Shown here one piece after another: positions 35,632 through 47,379 of a stretch of DNA of 64,000 nucleotides. Under the pieces are notes generated by a model, which ran no database searches, was not told the DNA's origin, and worked only from the letters and a program-made list of their open reading frames with translations. Position 1 is the first letter of the stretch. Each line of letters begins with the position of its first letter. Source of the stretch: Zygnema cylindricum (Eukaryota > Streptophyta > Zygnematophyceae > Zygnematales > Zygnemataceae); assembly GCA_037447655.1 (NCBI GenBank), contig JBBHKE010001359.1, forward strand, positions 1 through 64,000. Direction: 5' to 3'. A program made the translations under genes and the position numbers.

Positions 35632-36064
35632 CTTTCAAAATATCGTCTCCTCTTCTGTCGATTTCTCGACTCTCTTTTTCTATCAGAGCCTCAAAAATAT
35701 CGTCTATCCTTCGCAGAATTCCCTCCTTCTCCCTCTCCCTCTCCTTCTCATTCTTCCCCTTCTTCCCCAATTTCACCATTTTCTCCTCGTTGTCCACCCA
35801 TTTTTTGACCTCTTTTTTCACCTCTTCTCGCAATAATCTTATCCGATCCTCCTCCTCCTCTCTCTCTCTCTCCCTCTCCCTCTCCCCCTGTTGTAATGCG
35901 TGAGATTCTTTTAGTTCCCTCAGTTCCCTGTCCTGTGAAACCATTCTTGAGGCGAGGAGACAGCAGGCGGCAGCCATGGCGGCGTTTCCGAGACTATTTT
36001 TTTGGCGGGAAAGTCGCCTCCAAAAACCGACATTTTGGTTTATTTTCTGCCCGGTTTCGTCCAT
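35632..36064 (-). CDS. Membrane-anchored coiled-coil protein, first exon
   Basis: ATG at 36064 opens 144 codons to a good donor (AAAG|GTACGA on the minus strand), phase 1. Residues 1-25 are basic and polar. About 26-42 (LGNAAMAAACCLLASRMV) are a short hydrophobic segment. From about 43 onwards lies a long heptad-compatible charged helix, very rich in E, R and K, starting SQDRELRELKESHALQQ. This layout suits a small anchored coiled-coil protein, possibly of an organelle. I do not recognise the family. The upstream leader is rich in AACCCTAA motifs. Later exons, at lower coordinates, were not found. If translation did not splice at 35632 the frame would end at 35555, but the residues added there look intronic. 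Confidence 0.6.
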
Positions 36065-36069
36065 TTCCG

Positions 36070-36345
36070 TACACCAAAAACCCTAAAAACCGCCGAAAAA
36101 ACCCTAAAAAACACCAAAAAAAAAACCCCTAAAAAAACCAAAAAACCCTAAATAACACAAAAAAAACCCTAAAAACACCAAAAAGCCCCCAAAATTCCTG
36201 GAAAACCCCTAAAAATCCCCTGAAAAACCCCAGAAACCCTAAAAAACACCAGAATTTTGTCTAAGGAACACTATATTGAGTCTATGATTTTTTATTTTTT
36301 TTTAAACCCTAAAAAACACCTAAATTTTGTCTTAGTAACACTGTA
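36070..36345 (-). promoter_or_regulatory. Telobox-like AAACCCTAAA cluster upstream of the coiled-coil gene
   Basis: At least six copies of AACCCTAAA, separated by A-rich and CACC spacers, directly upstream of the minus-strand ATG. This is denser than a normal telobox promoter and resembles interstitial plant-type telomere repeat. Promoter function is inference. TTAGGGTTT-type copies also occur at 35107-35140 and 36450-36560. Confidence 0.5.
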
Positions 36346-36984
36346 ATGAGTCTAAGATTTTCTTTTTTTTTGCTAATTTTTTTGGGGAAGTTTACTGCGG
36401 CTTGGTAGTTTTTTTTTTTTTTTTTCTTTTTTTTTTGGGAGGAGTTTATGATTAGGGTTAATTTCTAGGGTTTTCGAGTCTTTTTTTTAGGGTTTTTTTT
36501 TTTTTTTGCGAGGGACTTTTTTTTCTTTCTTTTTTTGGAGTGTTTTTCAAGCTTAGGTTTTTTCTAGGGTTACTTTTTCAGTTTCTTTGAAGCTAAATAC
36601 ACAAAAAAAAGTGCGTTGTCGTTCGAAAAATAGAATACAGTATGCACTGCTCAAAAATACGAACTAATGGGTTTTAGGACTTTCCGGCGAAATTTCCTTA
36701 CAGTAGAGGACAAATTCAACTTGACGTACAAACACCAAAAGTACAGTACACCGTAAAAAGGTACACCGTCTACTTTTCCGCGTCAAAGGTCCTTTTGCCG
36801 CGTTAATTATTTATTTTCCGAGGACACGTGTCGATCGTCGTTTGGATGCGCCAGCTGGCAGTTATGGTCCAGTCATAGCGGATCGTGCACTTTTCCAGTC
36901 ATACCGGGAAGACGGTATGGTATGAAAACGGTACTTTTTTTTGTCCGCCGTGAACTGGCACGTGACGATAGCCTACGTCAACTA
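36346..36984. other. Gene-free, T-rich then GTAC-containing
   Basis: Homopolymer T runs with scattered TTAGGGTT to about 36600, followed by GTAC-rich sequence. No gene. Confidence 0.5.
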
Positions 36985-37520
36985 CACCGCGCATCGTTAT
37001 TAGTGTCAAAGTTTAAATAGTGTGGATGTAAATATACCGTCATTGACGCTAATTAAGATTTTTTTTTTCTTTTAAAAAAAGGTGTATTCTAATTTCGGCG
37101 TTTAATTTGGGAACAGCAAAAATGGAATATTCGTTGTACGATTATATACATTAATATATTTATCCGTACAAAATATTGAAAATCGTACGCCGTCGTGAAA
37201 TTTAAATATCCGTACATGTAAGACTAATTTACGTGTCAGAACAATCCCGTTTTTTTAGCGCACGATCCTATGCGTGCGCGGTCTGATTTAACTCATTTTT
37301 TGTAAAATTTTCAATTGAAAAGGTACATTTATGTACGGTCTGACATCGACCGTACACCACACTATTTAGATATTATTGTAATTCGTCCTTTACGCTATTT
37401 TGTACGGTACCTTAATTAACGTCAAGGAAAAATTAAAATCATGTATCCTATTTGAGGAAAAAAAATCAAAATTTTAAGAACCCAAATTAGTGTCATTGAC
37501 ACTAATAACGATGCGCAGTG
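36985..37520. mobile_element. Foldback MITE, long form, copy 2
   Basis: TA|CACCGCGCATCGTTATTAGTGTCA and TGACACTAATAACGATGCGCAGTG|TA, 536 bp. An inner inverted pair (TTTAAATAGTGTGG at 37013 and CCACACTATTTAGA near 37359) indicates a nested or composite structure. Confidence 0.7.
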
Positions 37521-39899
37521 TAGCGTGTCGTGATATGAGCCACTTGTCCGTACGAAAAGTAAACGCTTTGCGGACATGATATGTACGACGCCTTACGAAT
37601 CAAACCGTACTGCCACGCAAGCGTTTGTACAGACCTAAAATAACTCCTGAGGAACTTAGAACACGCCGAAAAAAAAAACCCTCGGGCGCCCGAAAAAAAA
37701 AAAAACAGCAAAGGACCAAGCGGACACCTAACACGAATCATCGTTTCCTTTCACTTTCAGCGTCCCAAAAAATTAGTGTGCCAATTTCTTTTATTTATAT
37801 TTTCGTTTATACCCGACAGCTGCTTACAGAGGACCGACTATTTTTTTTTTAATTTCGCTTTTTTTGTTTAGGGTTTGTTAATCTCCTACAGAATCGCCTG
37901 CCTGGTGAATCGAAATCGAATCGATTCCTGAAGGGGCTCTCCGCCAAGCGAACCTGCTCTCTGGAGGACAATGAAAGGTGCCCTGGGGGGAGTTTTTCCT
38001 CCGTACATCTGTACGGCGTATTGTATAACTGTACGGTTGCGAGTGTCGGATGACGTAGTTTTGTCACAGTGACGGTTTTCCATGCCTCCAGGCTGTCGGG
38101 TGTACGGACTGCGATGGTCATACTCTATGAAAGGTTCATATATCGTGACACTCAGTCACGTGTACTTTCACCACTCTAGTTAACGGTTCGAATCAGAATG
38201 GAAATTCGAAGTACGGAAGCTGAAAGGTTTTCATCGAATACTTTGATGTAGTTCAGCACGGCCTGACTTTGACATTGAATGACAATGCACACTATTCCAA
38301 TTTTTGAAAGGAAGCAACTCTTTCTCTTTTTAGACTTTTTCTATTCTTCAGCTTTACTTTTCTCCGGAGTTTCTCCCATTTTAGCAGTAAACTCGTAGCC
38401 CGTACAAACATCAGCCATGTAACCTCAAATTTTCAGTTTGTCCGTTAAATTTTAGATCATGTTTTCTGCAAAGTATTTCAAGACACGCAAAACAAACACT
38501 ATTTTACTCCGTTATCATTTCTGCGTAGTCATCAAAATTACATCCTTACGAAAATTAGAAAAGGTTGAACCGAAAAGATAGAAATTCTGTAGAATAATTG
38601 AACTAATTTGAAATAAGAGATTCCAAAACCAATATAGGAAATTCTAAAACTGTTTTGGGAGCAGAGACTGGAATGTAAATGAGTTTTTTTTTTTTTTTGC
38701 TTTTTCCGATTGGATCACATTCTCTCGTTTTTTCAGAGGCGCGCAAATTCCTCTGCATAAGTAATTTAACAGCTTAGCATTTTTCAGAAAATCAAATATT
38801 TTTTTTTTATTAAAATAGATAAATGGTGGTAAAATTGGAGCGACCATTCTTACGACGTACCAAACCCGACCATCGTCCACCCTATAATTGACATTCTCCC
38901 GACAAGTTATCCAATTCCCAACTTCAAAGCCAAAAGTGGGAGAAATTTGGTTTTTTCCCGCTGTGATTACCCATTCCTGCTGTTGGTATTTTCTCTTTTA
39001 AAATCAAACTTTTAGTCCAAACAGACAAATATGCACTGATAAGTCTGGATGATCATCGCGATGCAAACCACTTTTTAGAGACAGAAAATGGCCACTTTGG
39101 AGGTCGAAACTTTCGCTTTTCTTCGATTGTCGTTTTAAAACTTTACCGAAATATTCAACTTCAATCCAAGCAGGCCCAAGGCATCAACCTCAAGTGGGAT
39201 TGTCAAAAAAAAGGGAGCAATGACAGAACAATCCGCATCACATTTTAGTTCATTTCAAAAAGCATACTATCATTTTGATAGTGAAATTTTTTCCATAAAA
39301 GCTCAACAATTTTTTTTCCAAAAAGACACTTTTTTTATTTGTGTTTCCCTTTGTTGATATTTTTAGTTTATGTACATCTGGAAGATGTCGCATTCGGAAA
39401 TGCATATTGTTTTTGTATGATAAACATAAATTATGAGGAGATTATGATTATAATGTAGGAAATTTGACACGCAAATATAAATATTTGATCTTCGATGCTG
39501 GATGTTGGATGTCGATTGCCCCAAGTTAATGTGGATTGGCGTCAAAATGGCGTCTAACAGTCTTCGGAGTTGCACAAATGTTGTACTTATTTGTACATGT
39601 ACATGTTGTACTTATGTTGTACTTATTTGTACCCGGTGACATAACTGCTCGCCCACAGCCGAAAATGTACATGCTAAAATCTCTGTAATAATACTCTAAT
39701 ATCAATAATATCCAACAAAAATAAAAGATAAAATATATTATGTCCCTCCATCTCTCCTAACTCCACGTCATCAATCACAACGTCACAGTGAGAGAGGAAG
39801 AGAGGGAGAGGGGGAGAGAGGGAGAGGGAGAGTATAGTCACAATAGTGACGTGAGAAAGAAGCCCTACAAGATGAGGGACACTGCTTTTGTCGTCACAT
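37521..39899. other. Gene-free stretch
   Basis: No supported gene or RNA. 39788-39830 is a GA-rich simple tract. 39580-39640 has several GTACTTATGTT and TGTACATGT repeats. Confidence 0.45.
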
Positions 39900-41416
39900 T
39901 TTGATGTATAATTAATATTAGTACAGTTATCAATATGTAGATAATTTGTATGATCAGTATAGTTATGAATATGTTTGTTGAGTATTAGCACAGGTTTTTG
40001 TCATAATTAGTATTGGTATAATTATTATTCTGTAAAATTAGAATTAGTACAGTTTTTGTATGTATGTATGTTTAGTATTTGTACAGTTTTTGACATGTAA
40101 AATTATCATTATTACAGTTATTAGTCTGTATATTCACCTTTAGTACATCTATATTAGTCAGTTTAATTAATGTAAGTAAAGTAATTAGTAATGTATAATA
40201 AGTATTATGACAATTATAAGTAATGTATAACAAGCATTTGTTCAGTTTTTAGTATAAAATAAGTATTAAGAAAGTTTTAGTAAAAAGTATTCGAACAGTT
40301 TTTAGTGTGTATAATTAGTATTGGTACAGCTTTTAGTCTATGTTATTGGTATTAGTACAATTTGTCTGTATAATTTGAGTTACTACAGTTATTAGTAATG
40401 TATAATGAGTATTAGTATTGTTATTAGTCTGTATAATTGGTATTAACACAATTATTACTCTATATAATTAGTGTTTGTATAATTGGTATTAGAACAGTTA
40501 TTAGTTTGTCTAATCGGTCTTAACAAATTTTAGTATGTATAATTAGCCTGAACACAATTATTAGTCTATATAGTTGGTATAAGTACACTTCTAATACTGA
40601 ATAATTACTATTAGTACAATTATTAGTAATGTATAATTAGTAGTAGACCAAGTTTGAATAATGTATAATTAGTATTAGTACATCTATATGTTTGTATAGT
40701 TAGTGATAACACAATTATTAGTCTGTATTCTAGTAATAGTACAGTTATTAGTCTGTACAATTTGTATCACTATAGTTCTATCACTATAGTTTGTAGTATG
40801 TGTTATTAGTGGTAGCACAATTATTAGTACAGATAACTCTTTACAATAAGGAAATCAATATAGTTTTTAGTATGTTTAATTAGAGCTAGCACACTTATTA
40901 GTACTAGTACTGATAACTCTCTACAATTAATATCAGATCAGTTTTTTGTTTGTATAATTAATATTAGCACATTCATGAGTTGCCTGTATATTTAGGTTTA
41001 GTGTATAATTAATATTACCGCAGTTAGTAGTGTGTATGTCTGTACAATCAGTTTTAGTACAGTTACTAGTTTGTTTAATTAGTATTAACACAATCATTAG
41101 TTTGTATAATTAGTGTCAGTACAATTAGCATTAATTTACTGTTGGTACGATTATTAGTCTGTAACATTAGTATAAGTACAGTTAGTTTGTATAATAAGTA
41201 TTATTACAGTTTTTAGTATGGATTATTATTGTTTTACTCACTAGTTTGTTTAATTAGTATTAACACAGTTATTAGTTTGTATAATTAGTGTTAGTTCAGT
41301 TAGCATTAAATTACTGTTGGTACGGTTGTTAGTCTGTAACATTAGTATAGGTACAGTTAGTTTGTATAATAAGTATTATTACTGTTTTTTGTATGGATTA
41401 TTATTGTTTTACCCAC
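39900..41416. repeat. Degenerate satellite, TATAATTAGTATTAGTACAGTTATTAGT type
   Basis: About 1.5 kb of imperfect units of roughly 30-40 bp built from GTATAATTAGTATTAGTACA and TTATTAGTCTG blocks. At its right end about 176 bp is duplicated in tandem (41065-41240 and 41240-41416) with few differences, so the array has also grown by a larger unit. No coding potential. Confidence 0.85.
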
Positions 41417-42954
41417 CTTCAAAACCCGAAAACATTCCACTCGTCTCAACCGATTTGCAGTTTTTTTCCAGTTATTTCTCAGTTACTCGGTCAATTTCCC
41501 AAAGATAATTATTTCTCAGTTTATTATCAATTACTCAGTCTATGTTCCAAAACAGATTATAGTTGTTTCACTTAAACAATCAATTTCCCAAAAATGATCA
41601 TTTCTCAATTATTTTCAACACTCAAATTGTACCAGTTAATCAATTTCCCAAAAGTGATTATGGGTTTTCCCAAAGTGATTAATTTTCAGTTTTAGTCACT
41701 CTCTAAAATGAGCTTGCAAGAAAAAAAAATGATAATTTAATATACAGTTCTTTGCCTTTCTTAGTATGTCACTCGGTCAAAGCATGCCAAGTACGGCCAG
41801 ATAAAATACCCAAACACAAAGTTGCAAAATAGATCGGGAATACAGATTTTTGTGACATTAAACTGTGACGAATTACAATTTGCTAGTTGGTTTGAGCTTA
41901 AATTTTTCAAAATTCTCAGTTCACTGTTAAAGTTTCAAACATTTCGCTTCGATATTTATTACAGTAATAGATTTTCATCAGCGTTTCACAAAAAACCTTG
42001 TCTTACCTGTTGGACCGCTTTATACGTATTGTTTCCTGTATTCAGGTCAGGGAAGATGAACACGTTGCCCTCAAAAAAAAGAAAAAACATGTTTGTGATG
42101 TCGACTTGCTTTAACATTTGAAGTGTACAGAAAAAATGCATATGGAGAATTTATCCAATTAGCGGATATGCGGAGAAAAGTTATACCTGAAGTTCGTACG
42201 GCAAAATAAAATGGATAACATAATCACTAAATAAACATAGTCACATAGCGATTATGTTTAATCACTTAACAATAATCAAGCTGTAATGACTTATCAAAGT
42301 CTCCTACACTGAGCTAGCTTTTATTTTAAAGGAGGAGAGGAGCAATACCAGCAGGGAGTGGGAAAAAGGTGACCCTTTTTTTTCCATAGGTGTTTTTTTT
42401 TTTTTTTTTTTTTGACATTTAATGTTCTCTTTTCTGATTGGTCCTTTTAGTTTGTTCATAAGTTTGCGAGGGAATGATTTCTTGTACGGTTCACGTGCGT
42501 GCAGTTCGTTTCGTAATTCTTCAAAAACGAAAAAGTGCATTCCGAAAATGATGTCCGATGGCGGACGGCAGTTGTCGTTTGCTATACGCAGCTGTAAAGT
42601 TTTGACGCTTAAAACTGCATCTTTTGTCCGACGCTACGCTCCCAAACGGTCGAAACCTACCGTCCCAACTGTCACCGCCGCGTTTTTTGTAATTTTATGA
42701 AATTTGGCGTACGGATCCCAAAATTTATGACACCGTTTTCCCATTTTACCGAGTGTGAACAACGCAATGACATAAAGACGAAAAAACATACAGACCCTCG
42801 TTTTAGAAAATGATAAAGTGGAAGCAAAAAACAGTAATAAGTAAATAGGATAATGTTGAATAATAATCAGCGGACAAAAGACAAAAGTGTGTTGGATAAC
42901 AAGTAATAGAAATAAAAGACAACGAGCGAAAAAACGAAAGTTATAAAGAAACAT
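41417..42954. other. Gene-free stretch
   Basis: 41440-41700 contains repeated AATTTCCCAAAAGTGATTATTTCTCAGTT-like phrases. Open frames around 42304-42700 on both strands are short and lack recognisable features. Confidence 0.45.
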
Positions 42955-43215
42955 GTCGATATTATCCTGGAATATAAGAATACACTGTTTTTTATGGGAA
43001 TAAGCAATACACCGATATTATTCAGGGACGACGAAATGTACCGATATTATCTCGAAATAAAGATACACACCAATATTACACGGGAATATAATAAAACACT
43101 GATATCTAATGGTAAAAAATACACCGATATGATTCAGGAACAAAAAATACACCGATATTCTCTCAAAATTTTGGTACACAGCGTGTAATACAGAAACACA
43201 CCGATATTCCGAGTA
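42955..43215. repeat. Degenerate ATACACCGATATTAT repeats
   Basis: About eight variants of AxxACACCGATATTATxCxGG in 260 bp. They end just before a GGCAACC...GGTTGCC hairpin at 43225-43255. Confidence 0.65.
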
Positions 43216-43628
43216 ATAATAATAGTCACGGGCAACCCGGTGCTTCGCCCTTTGGTTGCCAACGGCCTTTCGTTTTTATACATTACCATGTATAATTGCT
43301 GCATTGACACTAGGAATGGATGATTAATGAGATGAGGAAACAATTGTCATTTTTTTTGTTTGGACATGAATCGCCCTTGACGTCAACTTACGTCAACAAA
43401 AACGTCGCGATGTGATTCATGTTGCCGTACGATTAAGCGCCGATGACTAAAATCCGTCCACACCAAACCATCCTTGACGTCGTCGGCCGCGGGTCAACTA
43501 TCGCGATCACTTCACAACCTCACTCACTGTAACACAAAACTCCGTGTTTGAAATGTGGCACCTAATTTTAGCCCCCTCTATCTTATACATAAGCTTCCCC
43601 GCCCATTTCTTAAATTTTTCATCAAACA
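43216..43628. other. Gene-free stretch with a small hairpin
   Basis: 43225-43255 can fold with a 7-bp GGCAACC/GGTTGCC stem. Nothing else is recognised. Confidence 0.4.
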
Positions 43629-44480
43629 TCAACGCTCCAAACTCTCTTTCACATCTAATAACCTCTGGAGCATATTAAAATTTGTGGCAAACCTAGTCTC
43701 TCCAGGTTTCAGAAGCAGAAGTTGATAAATTTTATTGCATATGGCTACACTCATGCTATGATTACTGATGAATTTCAGAATTTCTTTTGCCTCCCGGACA
43801 TGTTTGGAGATAAATGACAACTTACTATAATCTTTCAACAACAAGTCAAGAATGTGTGCAACACATGGCGTCCACGTGATAGAAGGGTGCTTTGTCGCGA
43901 GCAATGAGGCTGCAGCCTTGTTCACTTGGCAAAATCGGTAATAATTTGCACCACATTCTCCACCCCTATCGTAAGTACTCTTTTTTCTAACACGTGACAT
44001 ATATAGGCGGCGTCCTTAATATGCCCACTCGTGTTTTTTGCCGTCAAAAACATATTACCTTTTAGGGTTACTGCTAGAATATTTAAGAGAGCTTTATCGT
44101 CTCTTGCTAGAATATTTAGGAGAGCTTTATCGCCTGTTCTTGTCCACCCGTATGAGGTGATCCTGGCACCGGTGACATAAATAGTTTTTCATAACTTGCC
44201 AAATCTTTCTTCACCTTCGCCTTGGTCTCTAATAGGAGATGACTTCTCATTGCACTACGGATTGGTAACTTGTAAGATCCATCTATATCAACTGTCTTCT
44301 TCAGCGCTGCCTCGGAATATAGATCCTTTAATAGTTTGAACGGCAATCCTTTGGCAAAGAAAGTTGTGGCCCAAGCTAAATCTACCTCCTCCTTATTTTG
44401 CCAATTAAATACATTTGTTATTCTTGTCTTGACACCTTTTACTTTGGTATTCGGATCGGTGGAAAACTGCAGGTGAGTTC
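43629..44480 (-). pseudogene. hAT transposase (DUF659-type), frameshifted
   Basis: Read on the minus strand, the sequence encodes EEVDLAWATTFFAKGLPFKLL and then the DUF659 core: AVTLKGNMFLTAKNTSGHIKDA and ENVVQIITD. After a one-base shift near 43950 it continues ITWTPCVAHILDLLLKDY and LLLKPGETRFATNFNMLQRLL. This order and the WTPCxAHxLDL and TRFATNF signatures are standard for plant hAT relatives. A stop and shift near 44116, associated with a 37-bp tandem duplication (44065-44140), break the frame. The C-terminal dimerisation domain is absent. It is a remnant, not an active transposase. Confidence 0.8.
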
Positions 44481-44499
44481 ATCCAAGTCGCACATTACA

Positions 44500-44770
44500 C
44501 ATTTTTTAGAGGAATTTGCAGATTTTTGGCCTTCTGATGCACTAAACTCGTCCTAACTCGTCCTTCACCTCGTCTCGACACATTGTGGAGAGTTTAATCC
44601 TTGCACTATTGACGTTGCCAAGGCGATGGTTTTTAATCGGAGACTCTAATCCTTGCACTATTGACGTTTCCAAGGTGATAGTTTTTGATCCTCCTCGATT
44701 GGTCATTATATTTGAAGTTGCAAAATATACAAATGCATAATCGGTTGGCCAGAAGAATCCCATCGTCTGC
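44500..44770 (-). pseudogene. Possible N-terminal BED-like part of the hAT remnant
   Basis: The minus strand reads HRLGNVNSARIKLSTMCRDEV, resembling the end of a BED finger plus the CxxVxxEV linker found in hAT proteins. A 51-bp tandem duplication within it (two CTATTGACGTTxCCAAGG copies) doubles this segment. No full CCHC finger can be traced. Confidence 0.4.
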
Positions 44771-46679
44771 AACATTCACGTGCTCCCACTCCTCTCCTCG
44801 AATTCTAAGCATGGTTGCTTCCGTCGAAGTTTGGAAGAGAGGATAGTAAAAAGATTAAGAGGAAGGAGGGTAGGATATAGCGAGGCAGTTTTCTTTCGGT
44901 TTTGTTTTCAACATTCCATGGCGGCTTCTTTCAAAAAAAAATGAAGAAAAAGCTTGTACATTTTTCAAACTCATAGCGCGGAAATTTTGTGATCTTTCAA
45001 CGTCTTTTTTCAAAAATGTCCGTACGTTTTATTTGAAATGACTTATAGGTTCCGTCATAATTTTGGTCAATCTTGGAGAGAAAGTAATACTAACAGCAAC
45101 ATATTTTTTTCTCGAATTCCGTATATTTTTGAAAAAAAAAGTAAATTTTACGAAAAATATTGTTTTTTTCTAGTAAATTGTGCGTTCAATTTACCAAACA
45201 GAAAGTATAACTGGTTTTTTTACGATTATGTCAACAGTCACAAATTATGCATTTCAATCGCAAAAATTGAAAAAATCACACGGTTTGAACAACACTACCT
45301 AAAAGGATTTAGTACGTATCTTTTGTCATTTTACCTTGTAGCAACCTTTTTTTCACTTTGAAAAAAGGTTAGTTCACCTCATATGCATTGTCGAGAAGAC
45401 TCGATTGATGACACACCAATGACAATTTTTTTACCAAAATTTGCACTAGTAAACGCACATAATGCATTTGGTGCGAACTAAATATTCGCTCGAACGCAAA
45501 CTCGTATTTTACTATCGCATTTTTCTCTCAAACTTCCAAGCATCACTTCTGCTGGTGGACTACAGCGGTACCGTTTTGATGCAAGTAACTAACTACAAAA
45601 ATTATCCTCTTCTACGCTCCAAGAGAGACTAAAGTAGATCATCCCAACTACTACAAACAAGTTTTTTTTCATTTGATGATTGAATGGTATGGATCATAAA
45701 CTATTCAGTGTTCTGTCTCGAGTAAAAACAAATTCATTGTATCGAATATCGAACTGTCCAAGAACAGGATAAATCGCTCTGAGACCCACAAAAATTATCA
45801 CGATGTATTTACTGGGCGTTTGGTGTCATGCGGAAATATAATATGTTGAATTTTACGTAAGAACTAGCCCCCACCACGCCCCCTCCCCCATTTTTACAAT
45901 TGAGGGCACGCCAAAAGTGTGGGGGATGGGGGGTTTACATTTTTTTGAAATCCAACCTCGATTCGATGTATCACGATATAAATTTATCGACATATTGAGC
46001 GGATGTATTGTCAAAAATATTGCCATTTAGGAAGATATTGAAAATTGACGAGGGGCTTTGGATACAGAGAATTAATGATTTTACATATTTTTTGTCATGA
46101 AAGTTTAGTGTGATTGGGGCTGGTGTAATTACTACATGGTGAACCGCTTATAATGTCAATAACAATATATTCTCGCCTCTAAATTTTGAACCTTGAACTT
46201 AAAATATACTTAATAATACTATTTTAAAATAGTAAGAATAAAAAAAATGGTTGACTTTATTAATAAGCGCGATGGTAAACCATTTGAGCCCATAGAAACA
46301 AACGGAAGTAACGCGCAAAAACTGAAAAACTACAAATGGAGGGAAAAAACAAATAAGGATAAGCAAGGCAAAAGCAATGAAAATACGAAAACATATAAGC
46401 TTAACAAAAAACACCCAAAAAAAAAAATAACAACAAATGAAACATCAAAAGAAAGATCCAACAACTATCAACAAAACCCCTACACAACTAAAAGTCTACG
46501 AAAAGCAACATCATAAGTCCTTGAATATTTGAGGAGTTTGAGGAGGGAGTTTTATGACACATCGACAATCCATAGTTGCAATAGAAGATCCAAAGAGGAT
46601 AAAATCCTGAACTCATTGTAGGGCCTCAGATAAACGTTGACTTTAAAAAGAAGTAAGTACTCAAATAGAAAAAATTGTG
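44771..46679. other. Gene-free stretch
   Basis: AT-rich and unstructured. The ORFs at 45038 and 46247 are composition-driven (K/N-rich) and show no domain. Confidence 0.45.
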
Positions 46680-47043
46680 GGGTTGAGTTTGCGCTAACAA
46701 AGATATTTGTAACAAACAACATTTATTGTTCGCAGTCACAAAAAAGGGTAAAATAAACCTTGAACCATGTTTATAACACAAGTTTGTGTTTGGGCTAACA
46801 ACAATAGTGGTAAAAAACTCTTTATATTGTTAACGCTCACAAAAATAGTTAAAAAAAATCCTAAACCATGTTTCTAACACAAATTTGAGTTTGTGCTAAC
46901 AAATATATTTGTAATAAACATCGTTTATTGTTCGTTGCCTCAAAAAGAGGGAAAATAAACTCAAAACCATGTTTGTAACTCAAGTTTGAGTTTTCGCTAA
47001 CAACAATAGTGGTAAAAAACTCTTTACATTGTTAACGCTAAAT
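46680..47043. repeat. 203 bp tandem repeat, about 1.8 copies, ending at a gap
   Basis: GCTAACAA(A/T)(G/T)ATATTTGTAA at 46690 and 46893, and GCTAACAACAATAGTGG at 46794 and 46996, both repeat at about 203 bp. Each unit itself consists of two related halves. The second copy is cut by the N run at 47044. Confidence 0.75.
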
Positions 47044-47053
47044 NNNNNNNNNN
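47044..47053. other. Assembly gap (10 N)
   Basis: Ten unresolved bases between a tandem repeat and the middle of an LTR. The true missing length is unknown. Confidence 1.
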
Positions 47054-47379
47054 TGCACACTTTGAGACTCTGGAGGTAACCGGGAGTCTCATACGTCTAG
47101 GTTTTCTTCGATTAGATCTATCACGGCTGAGGTTCAACTATATTTGGGTTTACTGACTGGGGAACTGTCAGTCTTGGGGTTATATCTAAGTGGGGACACT
47201 TTATTGTGAAAGTTACACGAGTCAAGGTGGTGTCTTACGTTTCAATCTTATACTTATTGGGGTTCTGACTGTCAAGGGGTCAGTCATTTGGGTTTATATC
47301 AACTTGGAGTCGGCACTATCTAGATTAGCTTCTTTTGGATCTGCATACTCTGAGGGCCAATGGAGGTCTCAGAGTTTCA
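47054..47379 (+). repeat. Copia element 3, right part of its 5' LTR
   Basis: The last 140 bp match the ends of the other LTRs in the window (GGGGTTCTGACTGTCAAGGG ... TCTAGATTAGCTTCTTTTGG ... GAGTTTCA). The left part is lost in the gap. Confidence 0.75.

Noticed and set aside
35454-35903. Plus-strand ORF with GREREREREREREREE followed by Ser/Leu-rich sequence.
   Set aside because: It is the (GA)n microsatellite plus the antisense of the minus-strand coiled-coil exon.
39900-41416. Repeat array resembling a CRISPR.
   Set aside because: Units are degenerate without constant repeat and unique spacers, and the genome is eukaryotic. It is a satellite.
43219-43260. Hairpin GGCAACC...GGTTGCC as a Helitron 3' end.
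   Set aside because: No CTRR terminus at the right distance on either strand and no TC start found.
45038-46516. ORFs of 89-107 codons at 45038 and 46247.
   Set aside because: Composition-driven (F/Y/N/K-rich), with no domain or codon pattern like the transporter exons.
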